Assembly (NCBI GenBank): GCA_020200135.1
Contig: JAIVJI010000101.1
Span: forward strand, 1 to 52,025
Source: Acidobacteriota bacterium
GTDB taxonomy: Bacteria; Acidobacteriota; Blastocatellia; Pyrinomonadales; Pyrinomonadaceae
Reading direction: 5' to 3'
DNA: 52,025 bases
Shown piece after piece: positions 26,846-35,280 of the stretch. Each line of letters begins with the position of its first letter. Positions within the stretch are counted from its first letter, which is position 1. A program made the position numbers and the translations under genes. The notes beneath the pieces were generated by a model. It worked only from the letters and a program-made list of their open reading frames with translations, was not told where the DNA came from and searched no databases.

Positions 26846-26867
26846 TCAACCTCCAAGACTGTCCGGT

Positions 26868-28511
26868 CTAAAACTGAAATCTCTGCTTCCTTCCCCACGT
26901 CGCCGCCAGCGCCGCGAGACTCACGAGCGCGCAGGCGGCGGCGAAGGCGTCGCCGTACTCCACGTAAAAAGTCATTCCGCCCGAGGAGCGCGAGACCCGC
27001 CACGCGCGCACCGCCTCGACGAAGCGCCCGGTCTCGTCTGAGAGACGCCCCCGCTCGTCTATGTGCGCGCTGACGCCGGTGTTGGTGACGCGCAAGAGCG
27101 GGCGCCCGGTCTCGACGGCGCGGAAGACCGCGTTCGAGAGGTGCTGCCTCAGGATCGAGGTGTCGCCCTGGTAGGCGTCGTTCGTCATCTCGACGAGCAC
27201 GTCCGCGCCCTCCTGCGTGAGCCGGCGCGTGATGTACGGGTACGCCGACTCGAGGCAGATGAAGGTGCCGGCGCGCGGCGCCCCCTCGCCCCCGAGCGGT
27301 ATCAGCGTGTAGCGCGCGCCCGGCGTGAAGTCGCCGACGACCCCGCCCAGCAAATCGGCGCCGGGCACCCAGCGCGGCAGCGGCACGTACTCGCCGAACG
27401 GCATCAGGCGAATCTTATCATACTGCGCCGCGAGCAAACCTTTTTCGTTCACGAGCACCGCGGCGTTGTAGCCGCCCCCCCCGGCCGCCGGCTCGAGCGA
27501 GTTGAAGAGCAGCGACACGCGCCTCTCGCCCACGAAGCGCGCGACCTCTTCGCGGAACCGCCGGTCGCGTCCGAGCGAGAAGTTCATCGGCGACTCGGGC
27601 CATACCACGACGCGCGGCAGCGCGACACCGCCGACATTTTCGCGGGCCGCGCGCTCGTCCAACTCTTTGAGCGCCGCGTCGGTCAGCTCGAAGTGGCGTC
27701 GGCGCAGCACGTCATACTCCGCCTCGCTCCTGTTGAAGTCAGGGATGACGTTAGGCTGGACGGCGACGACGAAAGCCGTGGCCGCGCGCCCGTCGCGAGG
27801 GGCCATGTTCTGACCGGCGGCGAAGAGCGCGAGCGCGACGAACGCCAACGCCGCGAGCGAGACGAGCGCGCCGCGCGCGTTACGCTTCACGAGCGCGTAC
27901 ACGATGGCGACGTTGACCGACAGCACGAGGAAGCTCACCGCGTAGACGCCGCCGAAGCGCGCCACCTGGATGAGCGCGGGTCTGAACGCCTGCGAGTAGC
28001 CGACCGCGTTCCACAGCTGGCCGATGACGCCGAGCCTCGCCCACTCGCACGCGACCCACAGCGCCGGCGCGAGGAAGAGCGCGGCCGCGCCGAACCGCCC
28101 GCACAGGCGCGCCAGCCCGAGCGCGAAGAGGCCGATGAAGATGCCGCCCGCCGCCGCTGCCGGCAGCAGCAGCGCGTAAGCCAGCGGCGCGGGGATGCCC
28201 GCGTAGCGAATCATCGGGTAGGTCAGCCAGTGGCAGGAGGCGTAGAAGAAGACCGTCCCGGCGAGCCAGCCCGAGACGAACGAGGCGGCCGGGCGTGGCT
28301 TCAGCGCGATGCGGTGGAGCAGCGGGACGAGCGCGACCCAGGCGAGGGGCCAGAGGTCGAAGTCCGGGAAGGCGAATAGTAGGAGGAGCGCCGAGGAGGC
28401 GGCGCAAAACGCCTCGGCGAGAGTCGGCACCACCGCGCGCGCGCGCGCTCGCGTGAGCCCGAGTCGTCGTCGCGCGCCGCCCCCCGCGTCGGCTGAGAGA
28501 GTCTCCCGCAC
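26868..28511 (-). CDS. lnt: Apolipoprotein N-acyltransferase
   Basis: A 547-residue inner-membrane enzyme that adds the third acyl chain to the N-terminal cysteine of lipoproteins. It has about seven hydrophobic helices in the first 250 residues and a nitrilase-fold periplasmic domain. Catalytic positions are visible: Glu in VVWPESPMNF, Lys in YDKIRLMPFGEYVP, Cys in GTFICLESAYP. Length is normal. The assigned start is a GTG at 28511 without a clear ribosome-binding site; an internal GTG about 27 codons later is a possible alternative, since the first 28 residues are Arg/Ala-rich. Co-transcribed with prfB. Its presence supports a diderm cell envelope. Confidence 0.93.
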   Translation of the reverse strand: MRETLSADAGGGARRRLGLTRARARAVVPTLAEAFCAASSALLLLFAFPDFDLWPLAWVALVPLLHRIALKPRPAASFVSGWLAGTVFFYASCHWLTYPMIRYAGIPAPLAYALLLPAAAAGGIFIGLFALGLARLCGRFGAAALFLAPALWVACEWARLGVIGQLWNAVGYSQAFRPALIQVARFGGVYAVSFLVLSVNVAIVYALVKRNARGALVSLAALAFVALALFAAGQNMAPRDGRAATAFVVAVQPNVIPDFNRSEAEYDVLRRRHFELTDAALKELDERAARENVGGVALPRVVVWPESPMNFSLGRDRRFREEVARFVGERRVSLLFNSLEPAAGGGGYNAAVLVNEKGLLAAQYDKIRLMPFGEYVPLPRWVPGADLLGGVVGDFTPGARYTLIPLGGEGAPRAGTFICLESAYPYITRRLTQEGADVLVEMTNDAYQGDTSILRQHLSNAVFRAVETGRPLLRVTNTGVSAHIDERGRLSDETGRFVEAVRAWRVSRSSGGMTFYVEYGDAFAAACALVSLAALAATWGRKQRFQF

Positions 28512-28841
28512 GCGCGAAGTTTAGCAGAGCCGCCGCCGGGGCGTCACCGCACGCGGGCACGCGCGGCGCGGCGAAAAGGGGGGCGAAAATTTTCTGAATT
28601 GAGGGGGGGAGGCGCGTCAAATCGTCGGCCGTCGGAAGTCAAAACGACGGAAAACGTCACCCCGCCGGTGACAAAATTTGTCGAGGTGACACTTCCGCGC
28701 GAGTACCTGTGGCCGTGGATTGACAAGACGTGCGCGTCGGGTTGTCAAAGATGTCGCCTCCGGTTTACAGGCGGAAAAGCGTGAGCAGGCCGGGAAAGGC
28801 CGGGAAAAGGCGTAAAAAGAAAAATGTCCCCAAAAGCAGGA

Positions 28842-28865
28842 GAACCTGGCTTGGCAGCCAGGTTC
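28842..28865. other. Perfect hairpin in the 614-bp lnt/NfeD gap
   Basis: GAACCTGGCT, loop TGGC, AGCCAGGTTC: a perfect 10-bp stem. On the minus strand a T-rich stretch follows within about 20 bases, so it could end the transcript of the NfeD-like gene. The rest of 28512-29125 shows no convincing gene. It holds an A/G-rich stretch with a repeated GGCCGGGAAA near 28790 and several short inverted motifs. A small RNA is possible, but nothing specific is recognisable. Confidence 0.4.
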
Positions 28866-29125
28866 CTGATAGGTAGGAGATTTGTAGGGACGCTCGGCGG
28901 GCGGCTGGCGTAGCGGCAGGCCACGCTCAGAGAAGTGATGGCGGCGGGGTCACGGTTTAACTTCCTCCGTGCTTGCCGACTCTCATAAAGGCACTTCGCG
29001 TGCCACTGGAGGAGCGCAGGCCGGACGTTTCCAGGAAAGCGGGGCTGACTTTTCAGGAAGGCGGCGAACGACGGGGCCGTTCCAGCCGGCGGGATGCGTG
29101 AAATCTCGCTTCAGTGTGTGGAGTC

Positions 29126-29413
29126 TCAGCCGACCGGCTCGACCTCTACGACGCAGCCGCGCGCGCCGACCACGCGGACGTTAGATGTGCCGCGCGCCGC
29201 GCGCCCTCCGCCGCGCAGCCGCGCGCGCCACAACTCGCCGTTGACGAGGACGAAGCCCTCCGGGTCGAGCGCCGTCTCGACCGAGCCGACGCGGCCGACG
29301 AGTCTCAGGGGCAGGCGCGAAGACTTCTGTTGTCTCGACGCGTGAACGACGTAAGCGACGAGGGCGACGGCCGGAGCGGAGAAGATGAGCAGCGCGAGCG
29401 CGAGCGTGTACAT
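29126..29413 (-). CDS. Small NfeD-like membrane protein
   Basis: About 95 residues. One N-terminal membrane helix (TLALALLIFSAPAVALVAYV) is followed by an OB-fold segment typical of NfeD C-terminal domains: LVGRVGSVETALDPEGFVLV, NGELWRAR and VVGARGCVVEVEPVG. NfeD proteins often partner stomatin-like SPFH proteins in membrane quality control, but no SPFH gene is in view. I chose the ATG at 29413; a TTG two codons earlier is also possible. It follows the TPR gene on the same strand, 113 bases away. Confidence 0.75.
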   Translation of the reverse strand: MYTLALALLIFSAPAVALVAYVVHASRQQKSSRLPLRLVGRVGSVETALDPEGFVLVNGELWRARLRGGGRAARGTSNVRVVGARGCVVEVEPVG

Positions 29414-29526
29414 GGCCAAACCGTCCCGGCGGGAAGAGCTTCCGCCAGAGCCGAAGGGCGGCGGATGACAGCCGCGTCGTCATCCGCCGCCCCCGAGCCG
29501 CAAATCAAAAATCTAAAATCGAAACT

Positions 29527-31293
29527 TCACTTGATGCCGGCCTGCAGCTCGCGCTGGAGGGCGACGGCCTCCGGGTTGTTCGGGTCGATCTGGATCGCGG
29601 TCTGCGCGTAGGCGTTGGCCTGCGCGCGGTCGCCGCGTTCGAGGAAGATGCGGCCGAGCAGGATGTGCGGGTCGATGAACTTGCGCTCGGTGTCCCAGAA
29701 GATGGAAGCCTTGAGCTGGCTGATGGCCGGGGCCAGCTCGCCGCGGCGCATGTAGATGCGACCCGTGATGAGATAAGCCTCCGCGTTCATCGGCTCGACG
29801 CGGACGACGTTGCGCAGCTCCATCAGCGCCTCGTCGTCGCGGCCCGCGGTGTAAAGCTCGCGCGCCTTGTTGAGGAAGTCCTCGGCGCTCGTGCCCGGCG
29901 CGGGGCGGTTCGCCTTGTCGTCCTCGACCTGCACGGCGCGGACGAACTCGGCGCGGTTGAAGTCGCCGCGCAGGTGGACGGGGAGCATCGAGACGGTCTT
30001 GGCCTGCTCCCACTCGATCTGCGCCTTGCCGTAGGCCGGGAAGAGCTTGCGCGCCTCGTTGTCGTTGGCGGCGGCGGCCTCGGCCTGCCCGGTCTTCTCA
30101 AGCATCTTGGCGAAGAGGAAGAGCGCCTCGGGGTCGCGCGGGTTCCCCTTGACGACCGCGCGGAGCTGTTCGGCGGCCTCTTGCGCCTTGCCCGAGAGCG
30201 AGAGCGCGTAGGCGTAGTTGTAGCGCACCATCGCGCCGTCGGGCGAGTCCTCGGGTGCACTCTCGACGGCGCGGCCCAGGAAGTTCGCCGCCTGCTTGAG
30301 CAGCGCCTCGCGCTTCGCGGGGTTCTTCTCCTTGATCGCGGCCTGCGTCGAGATGGCGCCGGCGTTGTTGTAGATGCTGGTGAGCGGCACGTCGGTCGTG
30401 AGCGGGAGCAGCGTGTCCAGGGCCGACTGCAACTCGCCGACGCGCCAGTAGGCGAGCGCGGCGTAGAAGGCCGCCTCGGCGTAGTGCGCGTCGCGCCGCT
30501 GGAGCAGGGTGAAGTTCTCAGCGGCCTTCTTGTAGTCGCCCTGCGAGTAGAAGAGCTGCCCCAGCTCGAAGGCGGCCTGCTTGTAGACCGAGCCGGGGTT
30601 GGCGCGCTCGTACTCGCGCATCGCGTTCTGCAGGTAGGCCGGCTTGTCCGGGTTGCCGTGGGGCAGCATCGCCCCCTTGACGTAAGCCTCGAAGGACTTG
30701 GGCGGCACCTTCGTCGCCTGCTCGACGATGAGGTTCTGCGAGAAGGGCAGCTTGTCGTCCTGCTCGTAGAGAATCTGGTAGGCGAGCTTGCCCTGGACGG
30801 TCTGGAGGTTCGTCAGCGCGTCGCCGAAGAAGAACTCGTGCGTGGCCCAGCGGCCGTCGTTCATCTGCTTGCCGGCGATGCGCCCCTCGTTGACGCGGAC
30901 GACGCGCGCCGAGCCGCGCACCTCGGCGATGGTCTTCTCGTCGCGCGGCGTGACCTCGTAGTTGCCGAGCACGACCATCGTCGCGCCCGCCTCCTTCGCC
31001 AGCTTGATGGCGGTGGCGCGCGAGGGGATGACGGTGAGCGGGAGGCGCAGGCGCTGGTAGGTCAGCTCGCGCGCGTCCGAGGAGACGACGCGCAGGCCGT
31101 GCGCCCCGAGCAGCTCGGAGAGCTGGTCGGCGAAACTCTCGCCGACCCAGTTGGCCTCGCGGTTGCCCGTGGTGTTCTCGAAGGGGAGGATGAGTACGAC
31201 GTCGCTCACGGCCTGCGCCTGCGTGGGCGCGGGGTCGAGCGCGGTGAGCGCGGCGAGGATTGCGAAGAGCGCGGCGGCGAAGCGTCTGACCAT
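29527..31293 (-). CDS. Exported tetratricopeptide-repeat protein
   Basis: A 588-residue protein with a signal peptide (MVRRFAAALFAILAALTALDPAPTQAQA). The first 200 residues form a domain beginning VVLILPFENTTGNREANWVG, which resembles the FlgO/TolB-N-like fold used by lipoprotein-type sensors. Multiple TPRs follow (about residues 215-585), such as AAFELGQLFYSQGDYKKAAE, AAFYAALAYWRVGELQSALD and AYLITGRIYMRRGELAPAIS. It probably scaffolds a periplasmic or outer-membrane complex; the partner is unknown. ATG 31293 is favoured because AAAGGTGA sits five bases upstream, overlapping the alternative GTG. Confidence 0.85.
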   Translation of the reverse strand: MVRRFAAALFAILAALTALDPAPTQAQAVSDVVLILPFENTTGNREANWVGESFADQLSELLGAHGLRVVSSDARELTYQRLRLPLTVIPSRATAIKLAKEAGATMVVLGNYEVTPRDEKTIAEVRGSARVVRVNEGRIAGKQMNDGRWATHEFFFGDALTNLQTVQGKLAYQILYEQDDKLPFSQNLIVEQATKVPPKSFEAYVKGAMLPHGNPDKPAYLQNAMREYERANPGSVYKQAAFELGQLFYSQGDYKKAAENFTLLQRRDAHYAEAAFYAALAYWRVGELQSALDTLLPLTTDVPLTSIYNNAGAISTQAAIKEKNPAKREALLKQAANFLGRAVESAPEDSPDGAMVRYNYAYALSLSGKAQEAAEQLRAVVKGNPRDPEALFLFAKMLEKTGQAEAAAANDNEARKLFPAYGKAQIEWEQAKTVSMLPVHLRGDFNRAEFVRAVQVEDDKANRPAPGTSAEDFLNKARELYTAGRDDEALMELRNVVRVEPMNAEAYLITGRIYMRRGELAPAISQLKASIFWDTERKFIDPHILLGRIFLERGDRAQANAYAQTAIQIDPNNPEAVALQRELQAGIK

Positions 31294-31440
31294 CGGAGTC
31301 ACCTTTTGCGAAAAAAGCCGAAGAGGCCGTCGGCGCTCTCCGGTAAACCCACGGCGTCGGCGGCCCCTCGTTGCTGCTCACCCGAAGGTGCGTGCTCTAA
31401 AAAAACCGTCCGCGCTTAGCCGCCGGGATTCATCCGAACC

Positions 31441-31513
31441 TGGCGTCCCGTACGGGAATCAAAACCCGCGCTGCCGCCGTGTAAGAACGTGTCGGCCGTA
31501 TTGTACGCCCTGA
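31441..31513 (-). pseudogene. Degenerate tRNA-Glu
   Basis: Read on the minus strand, the 3' half is tRNA-Glu-like: ACGGCGGCAG, a T-arm GCGGG...CCCGT, then ACGGGACG and an encoded CCA. The T-loop has 8 bases instead of 7. The anticodon stem (CGTTC against GGCGG) and the acceptor stem (GTCAGGG against the 3' ACGGGAC) no longer pair. The total is about 73 bases with an apparent gap in the D-arm. It cannot be a working tRNA. It may be a dead gene copy or the trace of an element that integrated at a tRNA 3' end. Confidence 0.6.
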
Positions 31514-31902
31514 CATCGGCCCGGACAAGTTGACATATCCTCTGCCTTTTCAAGCAGATAAGCATAGATGCCTCCGGCATCGGTCGGGATGCTTTGGGAC
31601 AAAACGTTTCAAACCGAAACCTCATAAGAAGTTGGCAGGCTACGGAACGCCGACCCGGCACCCGAAAACACCCGGAGGAGATAATGGCGACCGCGTAAAA
31701 CAATCTGGACCGAGTGAGTGCGGCTGGTTCTGGTGTCGCATCGTTATCTCTCGAAGGTTCTAAGTAAACACACTCCCGGACATGGCCGGGACCGCCCTCT
31801 TCGTCCTGCCGCTCCCTCTGCCGGCGCTCGGCGCCTGCTCTCTCGACCTCTGAGAGAAGAAGACCCCGGCCTTCCCGCTACCGGCAGAACCCCGGCCCGT
31901 AA

Positions 31903-32187
31903 GACCAGTGCGCTGGCATCTACGGCGGGGTCGTCCTCCCCCCGACCAGCAGTTTCTCGGTGTCGGCGCTCTCCGGGCGCAAGAGCGTCACGACCTCCGG
32001 GACGATTGACTCCGGCGCCGTCACGTACCGCCTCACGCCGGACGGCCGGGCCGAGATCGTCAGCGTCGTCTCAAGCGCCCTGACCGTCTGGGAGGGCGGG
32101 AATAAGAGCCGCACGGCCGTGGGCCACGGCACGGTCGACTACGGCACGGCCGCCGAGGGCGCGGGCACGATGGTGCTGTATTTCTGA
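31903..32187 (+). pseudogene. Truncated cassette-like gene of unknown function
   Basis: An open frame from just after a TAA (31900) to a TGA at 32185-32187. From a GTG at 31960 it reads SALSGRKSVTTSGTIDSGAV and on to GHGTVDYGTAAEGAGTMVLY, a beta-rich, Gly/Thr/Ser-rich sequence. There is no good start codon or ribosome-binding site, and an unrelated short lipoprotein-like peptide opens at 31783, so the 5' end looks lost. The stop is followed after 19 bases by an attC-like site. No family is recognised. Between the tRNA remnant and here (31514-31902) I see no intact gene; a strong GGAGGAG site near 31677 leads only to a four-codon frame. Confidence 0.4.
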
Positions 32188-32206
32188 CGGGGCCGACTCG
32201 GCGGGC

Positions 32207-32293
32207 GCCTAACGCCCGGCATGCACCCGACGCCCCCGCACGAAGTCCCTCATGCAACTCGTGCAGGGGCGCGGGTGATGCCGGGCGTTGGGC
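32207..32293 (+). other. Integron attC-like recombination site
   Basis: An 87-bp imperfect palindrome bounded by GCCTAAC (fits RYYYAAC) and GTTGGGC (fits GTTRRRY). The arms (AACGCCCGGCAT... and ...ATGCCGGGCGTT) pair along more than 25 positions. The left arm has two extra unpaired bases (a G after GGCAT and an A after CACCCG), like the extrahelical bases that give attC its polarity. A terminal hairpin GCACGA/TCGTGC is present. It starts 19 bases after the stop of the preceding + strand gene, as in gene cassettes. No integrase gene is in view. Confidence 0.6.
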
Positions 32294-32317
32294 CGCCGGT
32301 TGAGGTAGAGCGGCCAT

Positions 32318-32649
32318 TCATAAACACACCGTGTGCGTGGCCGTGTAGAACAATAAGCCCCAGAAGGTTAAGAGCCAGACGGCGGCGAACGCGGCATCAA
32401 TTAACAAATGTCTGTGCCGTCCGTGCCACTCGCCGCGCATCCAGAGCGCTTCAAAGAGAACGTAGAGTGGGAGGATAAAAGTGGAAGCCACGAACAGGGT
32501 GAGCAGGATGAGGCTTACGTCCGGGTCGGTGGCCTTCGTAGCCGAGTAGTATGTTTGGAGTACCCGGCCAGGAGGAAATGAGTCAGACAAGCCGCCGCCA
32601 GGACGCGCACGATGGTGTGAGAGAGCTTATATTTTAGTGCCGCCTCCAT
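32318..32649 (-). pseudogene. Small three-helix membrane protein, apparently frameshifted
   Basis: An ATG at 32649 with an excellent AAGGAGGT site reads MEAALKYKLSHTIVRVLAAA then CLTHFLLAGYS before running into nonsense. A neighbouring frame without a start then gives YYSATKATDPDVSLILLTLF, two more membrane helices and a stop at 32318. One base gained or lost near 32550-32565, close to a CCAAAC run, would join them into about 109 residues with three helices. Function is unknown. Base composition is lower in GC than the neighbourhood. It could be co-transcribed with the esterase gene 46 bases upstream. Confidence 0.6.
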
Positions 32650-32695
32650 CACGAACGACCTCCTTCGCGATGCGGTTTAGCAAAATAAACAGACT

Positions 32696-33549
32696 TTACC
32701 GGGCGAGCTTTTGCCCCATCAGCCACTTCCAAAATTCCGCGCCAGTAAAAACTCTGTCCGCTATGAAGTGCTTTTCTTCGGGGTATTCAGTGTATTTAAC
32801 CGTGCCGCCCGCCGCTTTTAACGCCTCCTCCATCTTGCGCGATTCTTTGACATCAACAGTATCATCCTGCCCGCCGTGGAAAATCCAGACGGGTGTTTTG
32901 CCGACTGCTTTGGCAAAGGCGGCGTATGGGTCTGGCGCCGAGTAAAGCGCGAACATCTCAGCGGGCATCAATAATTTCAGTTCGGCAAGCGGCCGGATGC
33001 GCTGGACATTGATCGGCGGAACAACGCCACCGCTCACTGGAACTACCGCCGCAAACTTGTTCGGGTATTTCGCCGCCAGGTACCAACTGCCGTAACCGCC
33101 TAAAGACAATCCCGCCAGATAAATTCTTTGCGGGTCGCCGTTAAATTCCGCGACGGTCTGGTCAAGTGCTTTAATAGCTTGCTCGGCCGGCTCGCCGAAC
33201 CAACTGCTTTGAGTTTGCGGAAAGACGGCGATGAAAGAACGGTAACGCTCCGGGTGTTTCATATCGAAAAGCTGAATGACGCTGCCCAGGTGGGCTCCGC
33301 CGATCTGCTTCTCATTGTCATTACCCCTCGCCCCTCTCCCGTGAAGATAAAGGATGACCGGGTATTTTTTTGCCGGGTCGTAACCTGCCGGGATGTAGAC
33401 ACGAAAATCAATGGTGGTTAAACGGAGCGTCACGCTGCGCTTGAGGAAGACGGTCTCGCGCTGAGGGGCGAAGGCGGCGTTTGCGCGTAACCGACAGGAG
33501 CGCAAAGTATGAATAGAAACAAAGTGACAAAAGATTTTCTCCACGTCAT
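32696..33549 (-). pseudogene. Secreted alpha/beta-hydrolase (esterase/PHB-depolymerase-like), apparently frameshifted
   Basis: The catalytic body is intact: VILYLHGRGARGND (oxyanion region), nucleophile in LAGLSLGGYGSWYLA, acid in FHGGQDDTVD, and histidine in EYPEEKHFIAD. It should hydrolyse an ester outside the cytoplasm. The long frame has no sensible start, but ATG 33549, behind GGAGGTGCTTC, encodes a perfect signal peptide (MTWRKSFVTLFLFILCAPVG, then YAQ) in another frame. That frame stops at 33430. A one-base shift between about 33470 and 33435 would restore a 280-residue exported enzyme. Lower GC than the surrounding genes suggests transfer. Sequencing error is an alternative. Confidence 0.7.
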
Positions 33550-33620
33550 GAAGCACCTCCACGCCTGGACACCGTTTTTGGCGATCTTAGTCACCACAGC
33601 GTTGGCGCCGGGTGCGCGGG

Positions 33621-34152
33621 ATGGACCACCGCCGCTTCATCTTCCTCGACGAGTCGGCGGTAAATACCGCGATGACTCCGACGCACGGGCGCGCCCGCGG
33701 GCGAGCGGGTCGTGGACTCGGCGCCGCGCAACTACGGCGAGCAGACCTCCGTCGTCAGGGCGCTCTCTTTCGGGCGGGGCGTGCCGGCGACGATGACGCT
33801 CACCGGGGCCGTAGACACCCTGGCCTTCGACGCCTACCTGGAGCGGGCGCTCCGCCCGCGGCTGCGCCGTGGCGACGTGCTGGTGCTCGACAACCTGAAT
33901 GTTCACAAGGCGAGCCGGGTCGGGCAGGTCGCCGCCGAACGCGGCGCGCGGGTGCTGTGGCTGCCGCCCTACTCGCCCGACTTCAGCCCGATCGAGCAGT
34001 GCTGGTCAAAGATGAAGACGTGCTTGCGGGCGGCGGAGGCGCGCACGCGCGCAGAGTTGGAGAAGGCGTTAGCGCGAGCCATCACGCTCATCACGAAGGC
34101 AGACGTCCGCGGCTGGTTCAGACACTGCGGCTACAAGGTCGCATCCGGATGA
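33621..34152 (+). pseudogene. IS630-family transposase remnant
   Basis: The DDE half of an IS630/Tc1-like transposase in two frames. The first catalytic Asp lies in DHRRFIFLDESAVNTAMTPT. After a frame change near 33690-33710 the rest reads RNYGEQTSVVRALSF, with the second Asp in VLVLDNLNVHKA and the final acidic residue in LPPYSPDFSPIEQCWSKMK. The N-terminal helix-turn-helix half is missing and no terminal repeats were found. It abuts the upstream region of the esterase gene. Inactive. Confidence 0.85.
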
Positions 34153-34157
34153 ACGCC

Positions 34158-34330
34158 GCTGTAGAAGGTGTAGAAGCGATGCACATGATGAGGAAGGGGC
34201 AGGTTAAAAGGTTAGACGGCAGGGACGCGGTAGGGCAGGCGAAGTTCGTCGAGAGCCTGTTCGGGATTGCCGCATGATGACGGCTGTCACCGACCCTTTC
34301 TCACCTCACAATATTTCTCGCAACACTGCC
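34158..34330 (+). mobile_element. 3' end of an IS6-family element
   Basis: The frame 34158-34277 encodes EGVEAMHMMRKGQVKRLDGR and ends SLFGIAA, matching the C-terminal tail of IS6-family transposases. CTCGCAACACTGCC at 34317-34330 resembles the IS6 right terminal repeat (TTTGCAACAGTGCC; 11 of 14). The rest of the element is absent, replaced by the IS630 remnant directly upstream. It ends 20 bases from the broken dioxygenase gene. Confidence 0.6.
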
Positions 34331-34350
34331 GCGCAACCATCTACCCGGTA

Positions 34351-35249
34351 TCAAGCCGGATGGCGTAGCTCAGGGTTGGTGTAGAGTTCGGCCATCGCCA
34401 CGAGGATGCGGCGGGGGCCGGCGAAGGGCTCGCGGCCGTGGGAGGAGAGGAAGTTGTCGAGCATCATAACGTCGCCCTCCACTGGTGGAACATGTGCGCG
34501 TGGTTGAACCAGACGGTGTCGCCCGTCTCGGGGTGCGCCGCCACGGCCTGCCGCACCTGCCGCGTCCGCAGACGCCCGCCGCCCTTCCACTCAAACTCGG
34601 CGAACGAGCGGCGGCAATATTCCTCGACCTGCGCGCGGTCATCGGTCTGGAACACGTCCTGCCACGAAAGGTCGAGGCCGTCGCCGTAGTTGCGCACGTA
34701 CATCACGCGCTTGCGCATGAAGACTTCCTTGATCTTCGGGTCCAGCCGGGCGAAGACCTTGCGCTCGTCGGTGACCGGGGTGGCGCCTTCTTGCCGGGCC
34801 GCCTGCGCGCAGTAGAACCAAATCTTGGTCGGCCAGTTGTGCGAGTAGGACATCTCGTGGTGCTGTAGGATGCGCTGACCGGCCGGGTACTCGGTCGAGG
34901 TGTAGACGTGGTTGCCGACCTCTCGGCGCGGGGCCGCGCGCTCCTTGTAGTCGAGCAGCTCGGGCGAGATGGTGCGCGCGAACTGCTCGAACTCGGCCTC
35001 GCCGACGCGGAAGCCGCGGAAGAGAATAGCGCCGTAGCGCAGCAGTTGCTGCCGCAACTCTTCGCGGCGCCCGGCCGCCCAGCCGACCAGCTCCAGAGGC
35101 TCGCCGGCGGGTTCTATGACGAGCGGTAGCCCCTCGGCCTCGTCCCAGACGCGGCTGCGCGTGAGGCTCTCGGCCGAGAGGGCGATGGGCTTCGGGCGCG
35201 CGGACTTGAACCTGCCCGCGGCCGGCTTCGGCGGCAAAGGGTTCGTCAT
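34351..35249 (-). pseudogene. TfdA/SyrP-like Fe(II)/2-oxoglutarate dioxygenase with internal deletion
   Basis: From ATG 35249 (site GGAGGAGG) the frame gives a SyrP/TauD-type fold: LRQQLLRYGAILFRGF, the metal motif ILQHHEMSYSHNWP (His-x-Glu form) and FYCAQAARQEGATPVTDERK. Near 34485 the sequence jumps from NHAHMF to [16 protein letters not shown] in another frame, which has the distal His and the 2-oxoglutarate-binding Arg (GPRR). About 45-50 residues normally found between these are missing. The encoded enzyme cannot be functional as written. Intact relatives hydroxylate free or carrier-bound amino acids in peptide pathways. It is the last gene of the minus-strand biosynthetic operon, 31 bases after the LanB-like gene and next to IS remnants. 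Confidence 0.85.
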
Positions 35250-35280
35250 AACAATAAACCTCCTCCCCGGCTCGCCGCCC

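Noticed and set aside
28969..29184. Small + strand gene in the lnt/NfeD gap
   Set aside because: It has no ribosome-binding site, overlaps the NfeD-like gene on the opposite strand and reads as Arg/Gly/Ser-rich noise.
31441..31513. Functional tRNA-Val (loop with TTACAC)
   Set aside because: Anticodon and acceptor stems do not pair and the T-loop has eight bases; the 3' half matches tRNA-Glu better.
31560..31690. Riboswitch before the GGAGGAG site
   Set aside because: Some stems can be drawn (GTTGGC/GCCGAC), but no riboswitch class consensus fits and the frame after the site has only four codons.
31783..31854. Lipoprotein-like 23-codon frame (MAGTALFVLPLPLPALGACS)
   Set aside because: It has no ribosome-binding site and stops after 23 codons; at most it is the eroded start of the cassette-like gene.
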